Shown here in pieces: positions 25,926-38,199 of a DNA stretch of 64,000 nt. The position numbers and the translations under genes were made by a program. The DNA is taken from NCBI GenBank assembly GCA_028095005.1, contig CM051463.1, forward strand, positions 2,340,295 through 2,404,294. Reading direction: 5' to 3'. Within the stretch, counting starts at the first letter, position 1, and the number at the start of each line of letters is the position of its first letter. Source of the DNA: Rhynchospora pubera (lineage: Eukaryota; Streptophyta; Magnoliopsida; Poales; Cyperaceae). The notes beneath the pieces are model-generated. The model saw only the letters and a list, made by a program, of their open reading frames with translations. It had not been told where the DNA came from and did not search any database.

Positions 25926-27449
25926 CTGGAATTGGGGACCTAATGTTATTCCTAAATCATTTTAAGGGGAATTGCATATACTGTACAGCATGTGATAGGT
26001 AGGTGGGACATGGGGCTGAACCAAATTGAAGAGCTTTCTGGACCAACATGGTTTGATAGCTTTGAGATGAATACTGCTTGGTTTGTGCCTACTTTATAAT
26101 CTGGAGTGGAAAAGCAGTTATTTTGAAGATTAAACTTTGCTGCACTAGCTTTTCAGGAAGTTAGTTGTACCAGTAGCTCTGGCTGGTACAACTGGGACTG
26201 ACAACTGACAGGTCTTTTCGTTTGAGGTTTCATGTCGTATCGGTTTAGTAGTTTTAGTTAAACTTTGAAATCTGTTCCTTGTTTCGCTCAATGAAGCGGT
26301 AGCCACTATCTACTTTTTTGTTGAAAAAAATTATTTACAGTACTTGGTTCTTTAATTTCTCTATGACTTCTCATTACTTGGCAAGAAATGTTGCAGTTTT
26401 AAGTTAATTCTTTACTATAGCGTTATGTATAAAATATTTAATCATTCTTGCATCAGCAAAATTGTGTTTATTGTTATTTGTTCCGTCCAAGTTTTTAAAA
26501 TTGTGTTTTTTTCGATATGATGGTCCGGAGTTGATTTAACGATGCGGTATTTTTTCGACGAAAAAACGGTGTGTATATGCGAACATTTTTGTCAAACTCA
26601 TATGTATTTTTGTGTACACTACTACATTTGTATGGATGATTGGTACACGATATTGTACTTAGAGAGGCAGTGGTACACGATATTGAACATCTCTAAGCAT
26701 TTTATTCACGATATGTACCAAATACACTATGTTCTCAATACACGATATGTCTATTGATATTGTACAAATTTAATCAGTAAAAAACACAATTTTTTTTTAC
26801 GTTCAATCAGCGAAAAAACGTAAATGACGTGTTACGTTATTTTATCACTTTTTTATGTGACATTCGTGCGGTTGGCTACAATATACCACATTTTCGAAAA
26901 AACGGCATTTTTTAAAAGCTTGGTTCCGTCCAAAATATATATTTGTAATTTATGCAGTTAGAATGATTTGTTTTTAGATGTGCGCAAGTAAAAATTGTCT
27001 ATGAAATCTCATACAGGCGAGAAAATACGTGGCAAGTCAATGCTTATCGTGAGGGGACAAGTTTACCTTGTGACAAGCCCAACATACAAGGTCTAAAGGT
27101 TGCAGTGACAGTGAGTACACCTAAATTTAACGAAAGAAATTACGAACAAACCCAAAAAAGCAGCCCACACAATTTTAAAAGATAACTTTGAACTTGGAAG
27201 TTAATAAAAACAAAAGAATAACATATAATCTATTTACGATGAGTTAGCAACTTTGATGGACAAGAAGTTACGTGTTTCGTAACATTACAAATCATATACA
27301 AGTCTTTGAGCTACAAAATTGTAAAGGAAAAAAATGTTACTTTGGTAACAAGAACAACAAAGCCTTTATTCCAAAAAGTAAAAATTGAAACTTTGTTACA
27401 CTTCATAAATTGGACTCATGATTGTTAATGAAAAAAAAATAACAAAAAT
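25926..27449. other. Spacer between F-box pseudogene and lipase stop
   Basis: A probable F-box 3' UTR is followed by AT-rich DNA. The only structured feature I see is the hAT-type element at 26488-26922. Confidence 0.6.
26488..26922. mobile_element. hAT-type non-autonomous element (435 bp)
   Basis: The left end CAAGTTTTTAAAATTG matches the inverted right end CAAGCTTTTAAAAAATG. A perfect 8-bp duplication GTTCCGTC flanks it at 26480-26487 and 26923-26930. The interior has several copies of a CACGATATTG / CACGATATGT word and no coding capacity. Confidence 0.88.
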
Positions 27450-30400
27450 TCAGATGAGAAAATTATCTATCATATGGGAGATGACATCTTCTCCATCAGA
27501 GTTTAGCCAGTAGCTTTTCACCTGCAAGTTTACTTCTGTAAGTGAAAACTTGGAATTACATACAATTGCTAATTAGAAATTTGGTTTCTCAACACAAGAA
27601 TATATAAAAAAAGAACCTCAAATCACCATCATATTTTCAAAGGAATGTTAACAGAAAATTAGAAAAGTTAGAAGAGCTTAGCCTCACCAATATCATTGGA
27701 TCAACATCATACAATTGAATTAGGATTATCCATCTTGATAACAAACCAATATGTTCCAAATTTATAATTTTCAAACCCTTGATTTTTTAAAACATAACCT
27801 TTAGAGATTAAAATATTTTAAATGTAAACACTTGGCTTATTATGCAGACTAAAAAATAAATATTCGAATTCAAAATTTGATCCAATCTGATGATTTTGAG
27901 GTAGTGCTCTTCTTGGTGAGAGTAAGCTGCTAACCCAGCTTTAGAATGAAACCATTCCCCACGTGATTTGAATATGCATTAGTGGTTGAGTAAAATTGCA
28001 ATAGTTAAAGATTATGCAGGAGACCAGGAACCAATCATCCAGGACCAACAGGATTCTTGAACTCTATAATGAATGTGAATGAACCAGAACCAAGCATTTA
28101 CATGCTAAGTTTTTTTATATTTTGAGATTTTTTTTTTTAAATTTTTAATCATTGAGTAATATTTTTCATAAATTCAACATGTTACAAGTTGCAAAACAAT
28201 AAACACACCAAAATAATTTGTTTTTCAACCACTAAATATTACACCAAACCAACTTGAAAGAAAAAGAGAAAACTATAATGCAAATGCAAGTTCATCAAGC
28301 AGACAAAGATCAATGGTTCAAATCTGTCATTTAAAGCTGATGTGATCATTTTTTAGGTTAAGCTCATGAACCTCGGTGAGCTCAAGCTCATAATAGCTTT
28401 GCTCACAGTTGCTCATAATAGCTTTCCATTTTTATGAATGCTCCTTTTTAAGATACCTGGATTGTGTTATGGGCAACATATCTCTGACGACTCTTCTGAA
28501 AGCTTACATCTACACGTTCCCATGATACTTGTGTCAGCCCTCTTATCATTTCCTCTGCACAAAATTAAAATAGATAACATCCACTTTTACAGCAACAAAT
28601 TAATTTCCCATTTCATAAATCATAAGACTAATATCATATAGGAAGTTCAAAATTAAACCTTCTATATCATTTACTTGAGACCTGCCAGCTGTGGATGAGG
28701 ATACTTCTATTTTATTAAGATCTATGTCTCCTTTATCAACATGTACTATATGTGGATACTTGTCATCGCGAACAAGCAGCCGATGCTGAAAGTCAAAAAA
28801 GCAAAACATAGATTGAAACAATGATATAAACTAGAAAAAGAGGAAATGAAATAATATTACAAGTGCAGCAAAACGTAGCACTTACTTTTGGCAACTCATG
28901 CTGACGACGAATTGATGATGTCCTCCACCCCACCATATCTTTCAAAAGTTAAGCCAATACAAATTAGTGATAAAAAGCAATTAAACACTAGTACGCTAAT
29001 TTTACATAATTTCAAGAAGGATACGATCAAAATTTGCATTTGCATACGCAACTCGTCTCTTGAATGACCGCAATGCTGACCTAAAATTTGAAAATATGAT
29101 AAATGTTAAACAATCAACTTCTGTCTGTACCTCAACATTATGCATGGACAAATCAAGATTTTGATTTCCTTTTGGTCTTACGTCAGTGTTTACTTGGTTG
29201 TAACCTGTTTCTTAGAAAAAGAAAATATACAAGACCATAATACCATATGTATTTATCACAGCTGAGATATGCAAGACATTTCTTGTTGCTGTATATATAA
29301 ATTTAAGTAAATGCTTTTCTTTCCTCGAAAAAAAAAAATTGAAGAAGATCAAAACCTAAATTTGATGTCATCACTATCATCAACCATGCGAAGGAGAAGA
29401 GGTGGCTTCCCATCATCACTGTCAGTGAGAAATAAATGCTTTCCAGTTCTGCCCACTATGAAATGGGCAGTTTCTATTGCTCTCCTTTCCAAGAATGGGA
29501 GGCCGCAAAGAAAAGGTAGCTGGTTCAGTAAACCTAAACATGAGACTAGAGCTGTGCAATGAAAAAGATTACAGAAATTTTCAAGTTCAACCTACGAAAA
29601 TTTCAAAATATTGTACAGAGCACACCAGGAAAATATTTTAATCCTCTGTTACAAACTCACAAGCACAGCCTTTGACACAAGTCGCAGACATGTGGATAAT
29701 ATTGAAGCATGCAGGCCCTGTTCATCAGCAACTGATTCCAGAGGAATTTGAGTGTTCCGTCCAGGCAACAGGACATCTCCTTTGCTTGGATACTTATTTT
29801 ATTCTAATATGGTAGTGGTCACTGTCTTTTCAGAACAATTATGGTAGGTTCAAGATATTTATTACTTTCTGATGAACAAACAAGTTGGTGACTCTGGGTT
29901 GGTTGGGTTCATATCTAGCATACCCCAACATGTTTGGGGCTGAAGCCTTGGTGGTTGTTTTTGTAAATAATAAAACAGCAATACCAATTTTTCAAAGAAT
30001 AGACAAATATGAAAATAAACTATTTTGTCAAATATAAAACAAAATCATGATTTTTTGTGTTTTTCAGAGCGAGTGAATATAAAAGAAAAACCATACTCAA
30101 ATAGAAAATTTCACTCAGGCAGTCAGGTTGGTCCAATTGGATGAATTTAGGTGAAATAGATGGACAGCAAATTATCATTTCGAAACTCAGTACAATACAC
30201 AAATGACCCAAAATGTCAGAAGGTACGTGCAAATATCAGATATGTCGTGTGTTGCAAATTTGACAATATATGGTGTGGTGGATTTTCTAGAAAAGCGTTC
30301 ACCTGTAAGACACTGAGTGTCCAACCATGAATTACTTAAAATCTAGCCATCTTTTAGATTTTATTCGTGTTTTACCTGTAGTAGTTGGATGCTGTTTGTA

Positions 30401-32928
30401 AATAGTTACAAAGGAATTAAGATAAAGTGTAATCTTAAACCAGGGAATGTAATCTGTGAAACATTTTACTAATCTAACAACTTTATAAGAAGGCAGGACC
30501 AAATAAATATAAACAGTTCAGCCAATGTACCATGCTTTAAAGTTGCAAATTTTACCTGCTTGTTCCCTCTTGAACCAAGGTGAGGAGAGGCAAATGTGAT
30601 AAAATTCATAGGCACTAGGCCTGCTATCAGGCCATTCATACCACCACTCTTATTTGTACAGCTTTCAATTTGTGAAGGTGCTTCATACAGCCTACCAATA
30701 GCATACCTTGCCACCAACCCACCTAAGGAGTGTGCCACAAATGATATCTTTTGGACGCCTCTTCTTTGTACCACAACTGACCGCACCTATAACAAATCTA
30801 TTAGCAATAGTGCTGAACAATTATTAACCCAATCTGACTCAGTACAGCCAACTAATTGATCACTTTGTCAGGTCCAAGGCAAGGTTTTTACTAGCACTGG
30901 CAGCTATCATCAGGTCAAACCAGAACAGTTTTTATTATCTTTTGTTAAAACAAGAAACCATTTTTAAATTTCATGACTGATGGTCGCGATTGAAAAGAAA
31001 AACACTGAGTATGCAAAAGTACATGTTCAACATGACTACCTCATCAGCTAGTCTCTCGCCCATCAAATCAACTCCATCAAATGTTAGCATAGCCGAGTTG
31101 CATTCACTACCTGCTTTGGAAAGTTTGAATGAGAAAAAGGGACCTTGAAAAATTGTAACACCACACTTTGACACCCCCTAAAAAAAATCATATTTAGCTC
31201 GCAAATCTCTATACACAATATTGGTTGCTCTAATCAAATTCATTTCAAAGAGTCCACGCCTTTAGGTGATCAATAAATATGACTAGTAAAGTTTGGCATT
31301 CTTGTTGCACCTTTCATTCTTCAGTATGAAAGTTAGACACTATATGTTATATCTACACATTTTACCCTAGAAATTTATGATCTGCAGTTCAGTTCCGGAA
31401 TGTACTCTAACATCTCCTGGTTCAAGTGCACTACTTGTTTTAATAATTGCATGAATATCAATAAACAATAATGTATTCAACAAAATCATTGAACCTATGA
31501 CAAGTTATTTAACTTTTTCATTCTTATTGATAATATAAAGAATATTCATCTATCATTATGGTGCATGGTATACCACGAATATTAAAGTATAGTTGCCACA
31601 AAGTTCCCATATTTCCCATAGTGTTCACTTTTGTCTTGAGAATGGATTTTTTTTTTTTTTTGGAGAAAAAGCTGGGAGCGCCGCCCAGTCTCATTCTTAG
31701 CAAAATAAAACCATACAAACTAAAAACCAAAACCGTATCAACCTGTAAACTGACATATAGTTGATGTTTATGAGAATTAATATAATCAGCTAAAGTGCAG
31801 TGTTTTTATTTAATGTTCCTCTTATCAAGACCAAACTTTACTCATATTTGGTAATTGCAAAAGTTTGTTCTGTAGTAAATTATTAGAATTGCTATTAGCA
31901 ATAATTCATATAGAGAAGTGCATGTTGTTGGTTTAGTGATGGGTATATTTCAAATTTCCAAACATATAGAGAAGTACATTTATTTAGAGAAGGTAACAAC
32001 AATGCCATACATTATTTGTTCAGCCTCATGCCCCTACAACATTTGGTACTTTATTAAAGTGGGCTATTGTGAACACACAAGTTTTGTCGAATAGAAAGTT
32101 ATCCAAACCAGAAAGTTAACAAGTCTAAATCTTTTGGAAATGTGCATCTTTTTTTTGCTAACACTGTTATATGAATATTACCCAAAACCAGAATAGCACA
32201 ATAGCAATTTTGAAATTGAAGTTTGCAATCAAAATAATAATTATAACTATGCCTGGCAACCATTATTGAAACCAGAAACTTGATTCCAAAAATCCAACTA
32301 CAACAAGGCTCACATGTTAGTGAGTCAATAGGAGTCGGGACCCATATGACATATAATTGTAATTAGAACCATTCCTTTTACAAAGTGCCCACATTCCACT
32401 TATCAGTGGCATTGTTGAACTTTGAATATAGCAAGGAAATAAGAATAAGGTACTCACGATGTACAATGACTTTATCTGGTATTCGCCTCACAAATTGCTC
32501 GGCAGCAAATCTCCAATCTTCTGCACTGTAAAAAGAAGAATGGTATTTATTCTGGTTTAACTCAAAAAAAACATGTGCCTTGGATTAATTAAAGTAATAC
32601 ATGTCGGTTGAATGAGTGAAAAAGAAGGTTCACCTCCCAACCAAGCCATTGACCATGATTATTAAATGCTCGGAAACCGGCCGGTCTCGGCGGCATCGGA
32701 TTCGGCGCTCCACATGTCCTCTCCGCCACTGCGACTGGGCTCCACCTCCAGAAACTTGCCATTCTCCTTGTCCTTTTGCATGACCACTGGCGACCAGAAG
32801 CAGCCCACCCAACTGCTCCTCCCTCTCTGCCCCTCCGCAGAAGAACTCCAGAGCCCGAGTCGCGTCACCGCCCGGTGCCAGCGGAGGCGCCGCGGCTGAG
32901 TCGCCGAGAAGCCGCTGGGTCCGGCCAT
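27450..32928 (-). CDS. DUF676 lipase-like serine esterase (alpha/beta hydrolase), exon 1 frame broken
   Basis: Putative serine esterase of the DUF676 alpha/beta-hydrolase family. Minus-strand exons: 32928-32634, 32525-32458, 31110-31040, 30786-30556, 29519-29356, 29080-29025, 28938-28886, 28785-28659, 28554-28457 and 27521-27450. The core reads HLIIMVNGLVG | SAEDWRFAAEQFVRRIP, then LTFDGVDLMGERLADEV, then KISFVAHSLGGLVARYAIGR with the GxSxG nucleophile Ser, then FITFASPHLGS, VGRTGKHLFLTDSDDG, FKRRVAYANANFDHMVGW and YPHIVHV. It ends SYWLNSDGEDVISHMIDNFLI. The total of 1235 nt is one short of a multiple of three. The frame from ATG 32928 (MAGPSGFSATQ...GGEDMWSAESDAAETG) runs into TAA just before HLIIMVNG, so one base is missing near 32680. 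All other exon junctions keep phase. Confidence 0.88.
29870..29970 (+). mobile_element. Au-like SINE 3' end in lipase intron
   Basis: The segment TACCCCAACATGTTTGGGGC followed by TGAAGCCTTGGTGGTTG closely matches the conserved 3' tail of plant Au-type SINEs (recalled from general knowledge). The 5' part is not clear. Confidence 0.6.
31645..31760 (-). mobile_element. LINE/SINE 3' end (antisense, poly-A) in lipase intron
   Basis: Read on the minus strand: GCGGCGCTCCCAGCTTTTTC, then CTCC and a long A run. This looks like the 3' UTR and tail of a retroposon. There is no coding content. Confidence 0.45.
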
Positions 32929-33540
32929 TGAGCCCGCCGCTAGCATCAATATCAATCAATCGGAGTCGGAGAGAAGAAGTGAGAAACCCTAGAGAGTAGA
33001 GAGAGGAGACAAACTCGGTGAAGTGTGAATTTGACAAATTCGACGGTGCAATTTGTAAAAATGGGCGAATGAATATTGAATTTAATTAAAAACGAGGGAA
33101 TGGAGTCGGAGTCGGACTCGGAGTGGGAGAAGATTAACACAGATCAGTGTCAGACAAAAGGTCTCTATAACTATTAACTGTCCCAGTACGCGGGTCGGGT
33201 CGGGTAATCGGATTGGAAAGATAGTATGGTCCTGCTATTAGATCCAAACCGTACAATCTTAAATCAACGGTTAAGATTTATGAACGCAGAAGCAGCCGAA
33301 ACTACGCGGGTGCGGCGGCGACGCAGCTTGCAAGCGTCCTTTCAAGACATTTTATAGGAACACAGACCTCATAGATATTTATTGGACCAAACGGATTCTA
33401 GACCGTTGGATTAACAGATTTGATGGCCGATGATTGGGAACTGGGAAGGCTATCCTACTCTTTTTGGAGCAGCGACATTTTCTGTTGATGATGGAGAATA
33501 GGAACGAGAAACACGAGTTACATTACACGACGACGCTGCT
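32929..33540. other. Lipase promoter region
   Basis: GC-richer leader, then spacer. Two stretches (33235-33300 and 33390-33425) carry words of the ATCCAACGGT / AATCAACGGTTAAGA kind common at MITE ends, but I could not delimit an element. Confidence 0.4.
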
Positions 33541-33558
33541 AGAATTCACGAGTGAATT

Positions 33559-35452
33559 GTCTTGTTAAAATCAGTTTTTTATGCCCTCCCAATTTTTTAT
33601 ATGCTAACATCTATTCTTGATATTAAAACAGTTCAAGAGATACAAAAAATTATGAGAAGATTTCTTTGGGGAAAGCAAGATGACAAAAGATATATATCTT
33701 TTATTGCTTGGAATAAAGTATGTCAACCTGTAGAAAGAGGTGGATTAGGCCTGAGAGACCTGAGAGTATTTAATAGAGCATTGTTTCTTAAGACAGTTTG
33801 GGAAATGGCAGCTCAGAAGGACAAACTATGGGTAAGGGTTATGACAGCAAAATATCTTTCTAGGAAAGGTTTTTGGGAAGTAAAAAACACATCTGGAGTG
33901 AGTACATTTTGGAGACAAGTTTTGGGGGTCAGAGACGAAATCAGGAATGAGGTTAAGTGGAAGGTGGGGGATGGTACTCAAATAAAGGTTTTTATCAATC
34001 CTTGGTTTTCAGGATGGAATCAAGTGGAGCAGCCTATCACTATGAATAGATCCCTCACAGTTTCAGACCTTCTCGGGGGAAATTGTGACCAATGGGATGT
34101 AGGTACATTGCAACAGATTTTTGGACAGACATGGGCAGATCACATAATGCGGACAGTAGTTGTTTACCCGGGATCAAAGGATACCCTCATTTGGCTGCCA
34201 AGTAGGTCTGGAAAGTATGAAACAAAGGAGGCTTACAAAAGAATGATTCACATAGCACCGCAGGAAACCCCAATTATAAATTCTGATTTCACCTTATGGA
34301 CTGATATTTGGAAGTTACAGGTGCCGCCGAGAGTGATCACTTTTCTCTGGAGATGCCTCCATGATGCTTTAACCGGTGATGAAAAGGCTGAATAAGATTT
34401 TTAAAAATACTAACCCGGTTTGTTTCAGGTGTGGCCAGAAGGAAGAGACGGTTAAGCACGTGATTTTTGACTGCCCATCTTCTAGAGCACTCTGGTTTGC
34501 ATCTGAACTAAATATCATAACTGATCGATTGCCACAAGAACTGAGCCATATTGTCGCTTATGTGATGGAAAATTTTTATGAGGACGAAAAGAAAATATTT
34601 TTTAGCATAATGTGGCAGATATGGAAGGGAAGGTGTGATTTTTGGTTCAAGGGTACCAAATTTGAAATTGATAACATACTGGTCAGAGTGAAATCCACTG
34701 TTTATACAAATATAAGAGAAGTACTGTGTGACAAAGGTTTCAAGAATCAGATTACACATTATGAACTACCTGCTGCTGCAGCTCTACTTTTGGTGGATGG
34801 ATCATGGGACATGGATAAAAGAATGGGATTGGCGGTGTTAATCTATGACTCCCATGGAAATTTGTATCATGCTCAATCGAAGAGTGGAATTGCAAATGAT
34901 TCTTTTGTTGCAGAAGCGGAGGCGGTACTTTTTGCAGTTACTTGCATAAAGCAGCTCATAAATATTTTTCCCTCTTACATATCTTTTCTGACTCTTTGCA
35001 CACTGTCAACATAATAAACAATCGTAATTTGCAGGATGTGCACAGTTGGCATACTGAGCATATATTAAGGAAAATTATAAATGAGTTATCTTTTTTGAAT
35101 CAGGTAAACATTAGATATGCAAAGAGAGAAGCGGTCAAGCCAGCTCATCTGTTGGCGAATCAAGTAAGAAGGAATCAACAGTTCGTGTTCAGTCTAAGTC
35201 ATCAATTCCACCGTGCTCCTGGTTGTTTTAAATGGATATAGGCGTAATTTATTTTGCTTATTTTGTTTTTCAGACCCCTCATTTTCTACCACTTATGGCT
35301 ATTACGTTTGGGTTATTCCCTACTTTTGTGTTAGATGGAAGGAATATGTAAAATTGTGGGCTGTGGTTGTCATCACTTTAAAAGGTTTTATGAATGTATT
35401 CTCAGACTTATGTTTTACTAATGAATGCCTACGGGCTTTAAATGTCAAAAAA
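33559..35452 (+). mobile_element. 5'-truncated LINE (non-LTR retrotransposon)
   Basis: It encodes the C-terminal end of LINE ORF2. First comes the post-RT region (FYALPIFYMLTSI, IMRRFLWGKQDD, ERGGLGLRDLRVFNRALFLKT), then the zinc-binding RVT domain (WKLQVPPRVITFLWRCLHDAL ... CFRCGQKEETVKHVIFDC), then an RNase H-like domain (LLVDGSWDMDKRMGLAVLIYD, FVAEAEAVLFAV). The frame shifts near 34380 and again near 34990, so it is dead. It ends in a short A run. An exact 18-bp direct repeat AGAATTCACGAGTGAATT borders it (33541-33558 and 35453-35470), marking target-primed insertion. Confidence 0.95.
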
Positions 35453-35470
35453 AGAATTCACGAGTGAATT

Positions 35471-36700
35471 TATATATTTATTTAACATCTTCTTCGTGCT
35501 ACTTGCTAACAAATTATAAATTATAAATTATAAATAATGATAATGTTGTATTGTAATTTTCTTTTAAGCTTTATAGAATAATTGTTAATCTACCAATGTG
35601 GTTAAATTAATAATTCGTCTAAAGATCTTATGTAAGTGTAAAGAATAAATTTATCATAACTTTACATCAATAATTTATTTATAAATACTAGGAAATGTCT
35701 CATCCAATTGTCGGCAAAATAAATTAATTATTTGCATTCCTTATCATGCATGTGCTGAAGTGCAGTTTATATCATCTTATATAAAAAATTAATAGTTGGT
35801 TTTTTTTATATTGAAGATTATCATCTAAATCTGGCCACAAATCAAATGAACTTTTTAGAATCAACGATCTAGATTATGCTTTAGAGACGTGTGTACGCTC
35901 TCGATTAACAGGTAAATTCATTTTTAAGTTGATCGGTACTATTTATTAGAATATAAATATGGATATGAATTATTCTGTTTCAACAAAAATGTCTATTACA
36001 AAATTTATAATTAAATTTATAAAAAATACGCATCGCTTATGAAGTTAAATAAAATCAACGGTTTAAATTTGACGTTTAAATTTTAAATTTTTTAAAAATA
36101 GCTTAATAGTAAAATATTATCATTCCAACTCTCATTTATTTTTATTTGCAACTTTATAATACTTATTATATTATTGATGTTTGATGCGTATAAATATAAA
36201 ATATAGGGGCCGTTTGGATCAAGTGAGAATTTGGAGAATTTTCTATTCCTAGACATAAATTTATTATAAACAATCCAAACTCTTCACAAAATTACACACT
36301 TTCCGATACTTTATGCCTAGGAATAAGAAATTCCTTTTGGGGGCGTTTGGATGGAGTTGGAATAAGAGGGAATTGCAAATTCCCGGAATTTCATATGCCA
36401 AATTTATTATAAACAATCCAAACTCTTCACAAAGTTACACACTTCCCATAAATTTATGCTTAGGAATATCAAATTCCCTCAATTCCCCCAATTCCTAAGC
36501 GATCCAAACACCCTCTTTATTCCTAAGCGATCCAAACGACCCATAGATATAGTTTAGGACTTTAGGGGTTGTACTATTAGTACGTTCATTTACGAAGTAA
36601 CGAAGCCACTCCACTAGTCCACTGCAAATCTGCAATCAGCGAATCCTATGATCTGCGTTAAGATCCGTGAGAATTTAGTAGCAAGTCACAGTGAAAATAA
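35471..36700. other. AT-rich spacer before RMD5 promoter
   Basis: AT-rich spacer holding a nested Tourist-like MITE pair (36206-36542). No coding sequence is seen. Confidence 0.6.
36206..36542. mobile_element. Tourist/PIF-like MITE containing a second, nested copy
   Basis: Outer ends: GGGGCCGTTTGGATC and GATCCAAACGACCC. An inner pair, GGGGGCGTTTGGAT (about 36339) and ATCCAAACACCC (about 36513), has the same TIR. Both carry the internal block TTTATTATAAACAATCCAAA then CTCTTCACAAA and TTACACACTT. The flanking ATA at 36203-36205 and 36543-36545 could be a 3-bp target duplication. Related copies lie at 52256 and 54442. Confidence 0.75.
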
Positions 36701-36918
36701 AGGTTTATTATTCCTTTGTGTTAAAAAATTGCGCGAAGAATAAAAAAGAGGAAGGAAGTGAGATCTCCAGTCGTTCTCTTTCCTTCTCCAGTCCGACTCC
36801 ATTCCTCTATTTTCTCTCCCTCGAGCGATAAAATCGAGAAAACAAAAGAGAGAAAAAAAAAAAAAATTCGATGGCCACCATCCCTTTCGCTCTCGATCTC
36901 TCTACCAAGTTCTGACCT

Positions 36919-36920
<2 letters not shown>

Positions 36921-36949
<29 letters not shown>
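36921..36949. repeat. (CT)n tract in the RMD5 leader
   Basis: A CT dinucleotide run within the presumed 5' UTR, next to AAACCCTAG motifs. CT-rich tracts are common in plant core promoters and leaders. Confidence 0.9.
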
Positions 36950-36953
<4 letters not shown>

Positions 36954-38199
36954 GAGGCGCGAAACCCTAGCTCCTTTGTAGAAGACAAGTCGAGGAACCC
37001 TAGATTTGCGGAACAGAAACCGGGTTCGCCTCTTTTTCTCTTTTATTTTATTTTGCCCCAATTATTAACGATTCAGACCTAGAACAGGGTTTGGTACTAT
37101 CAGACTACTGGTTTTCAATTCCTTGAGAATTATTTCATGTATAGGTTTCAAAAGTGAGGTGTTCCCATTTTCACTTTGATCCAAAATATGCCACCATACT
37201 TTTATAAATTCTCATTGATAGATAGTGGCTCCACTATTACATTATGTGTCACTCAAAACTTCCAATTAGATCTGAATCATCCTTGTCTCATCTGAACTCA
37301 ACTTTTTTTTTTTTGGTTGAATTAAAGCTTAAATCAGACCCTATTAGACCTTAAAATCTGGTTTAGTAATTTATATTTCTATAGATATTGTTTTCGTTAA
37401 CTGTCTTCTAGTTCATAGATTAATTTTTCATAAGTCCAACTCTTCCTTATTTATGGCATGGTGCCTATTTAGCGGGTACCGACAATGATTTGCACTGAGT
37501 TAATGTGATCTTCAGTCCTCCCATACCATCATGATGTATTTGTTTGATCTTTCTGTATGCTTATTATGAGAGAAAAACAAAAGATGTACCATTTAGCATA
37601 GTAGGTTTCAAGCATTTTTTGATGATTGGATATTATCTCCTGTATTCACTAGCTTTAGTTCGAGCACATTATTCCTACTTCTATAAAATACTAGAAAGAC
37701 AACAAAGCACGAAGGCATTTAAGCATGTTATTCATTGCAAAGCATTTATATGCCACTTGTGATTCGTTGTGTGCAACACCTAGTTATCCCATCTGATACC
37801 ATAGCTGTATCATTTAATTTCTTGTGCTTGGTTTTAAGCAAATTGCATTCTTAGGCCTGAAGTTTTGACTTCCACTTTATTCTTAGCTTGTTATATTAGG
37901 ACCATGCCATAAATGATTTTTACGAATTACTTAGGATAATCTGTGAAAATAATTTTGACAGGTTATATTTTTAATGCAATTATTTGGGGAGGAGGCCATT
38001 TATGTCTCATATTTTTCCCTTTAGAAATCATGATAATTAGGGTTGCTAGAAAGAACCAAGGATCAATTGAGGCTTAAGCTACAAATTGTTAGTGTACCAA
38101 TTAGGTTTCAGAGGATCTGTATAATTTTCTTCTATATTCATGCATTTGACAATATATTATATTCAAAATGCAGATTTTGCAGGGTATAACCAATAAAAA

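Noticed and set aside
26542..26757. A 71-aa open frame with many Cys, His and Tyr
   Set aside because: It lies wholly inside the 435-bp hAT-type element and repeats its CACGATAT words; not a likely gene.
28438..29562. Plus-strand open frames of 67-83 aa
   Set aside because: They are antisense to lipase exons whose splice phases and motifs on the minus strand are consistent.
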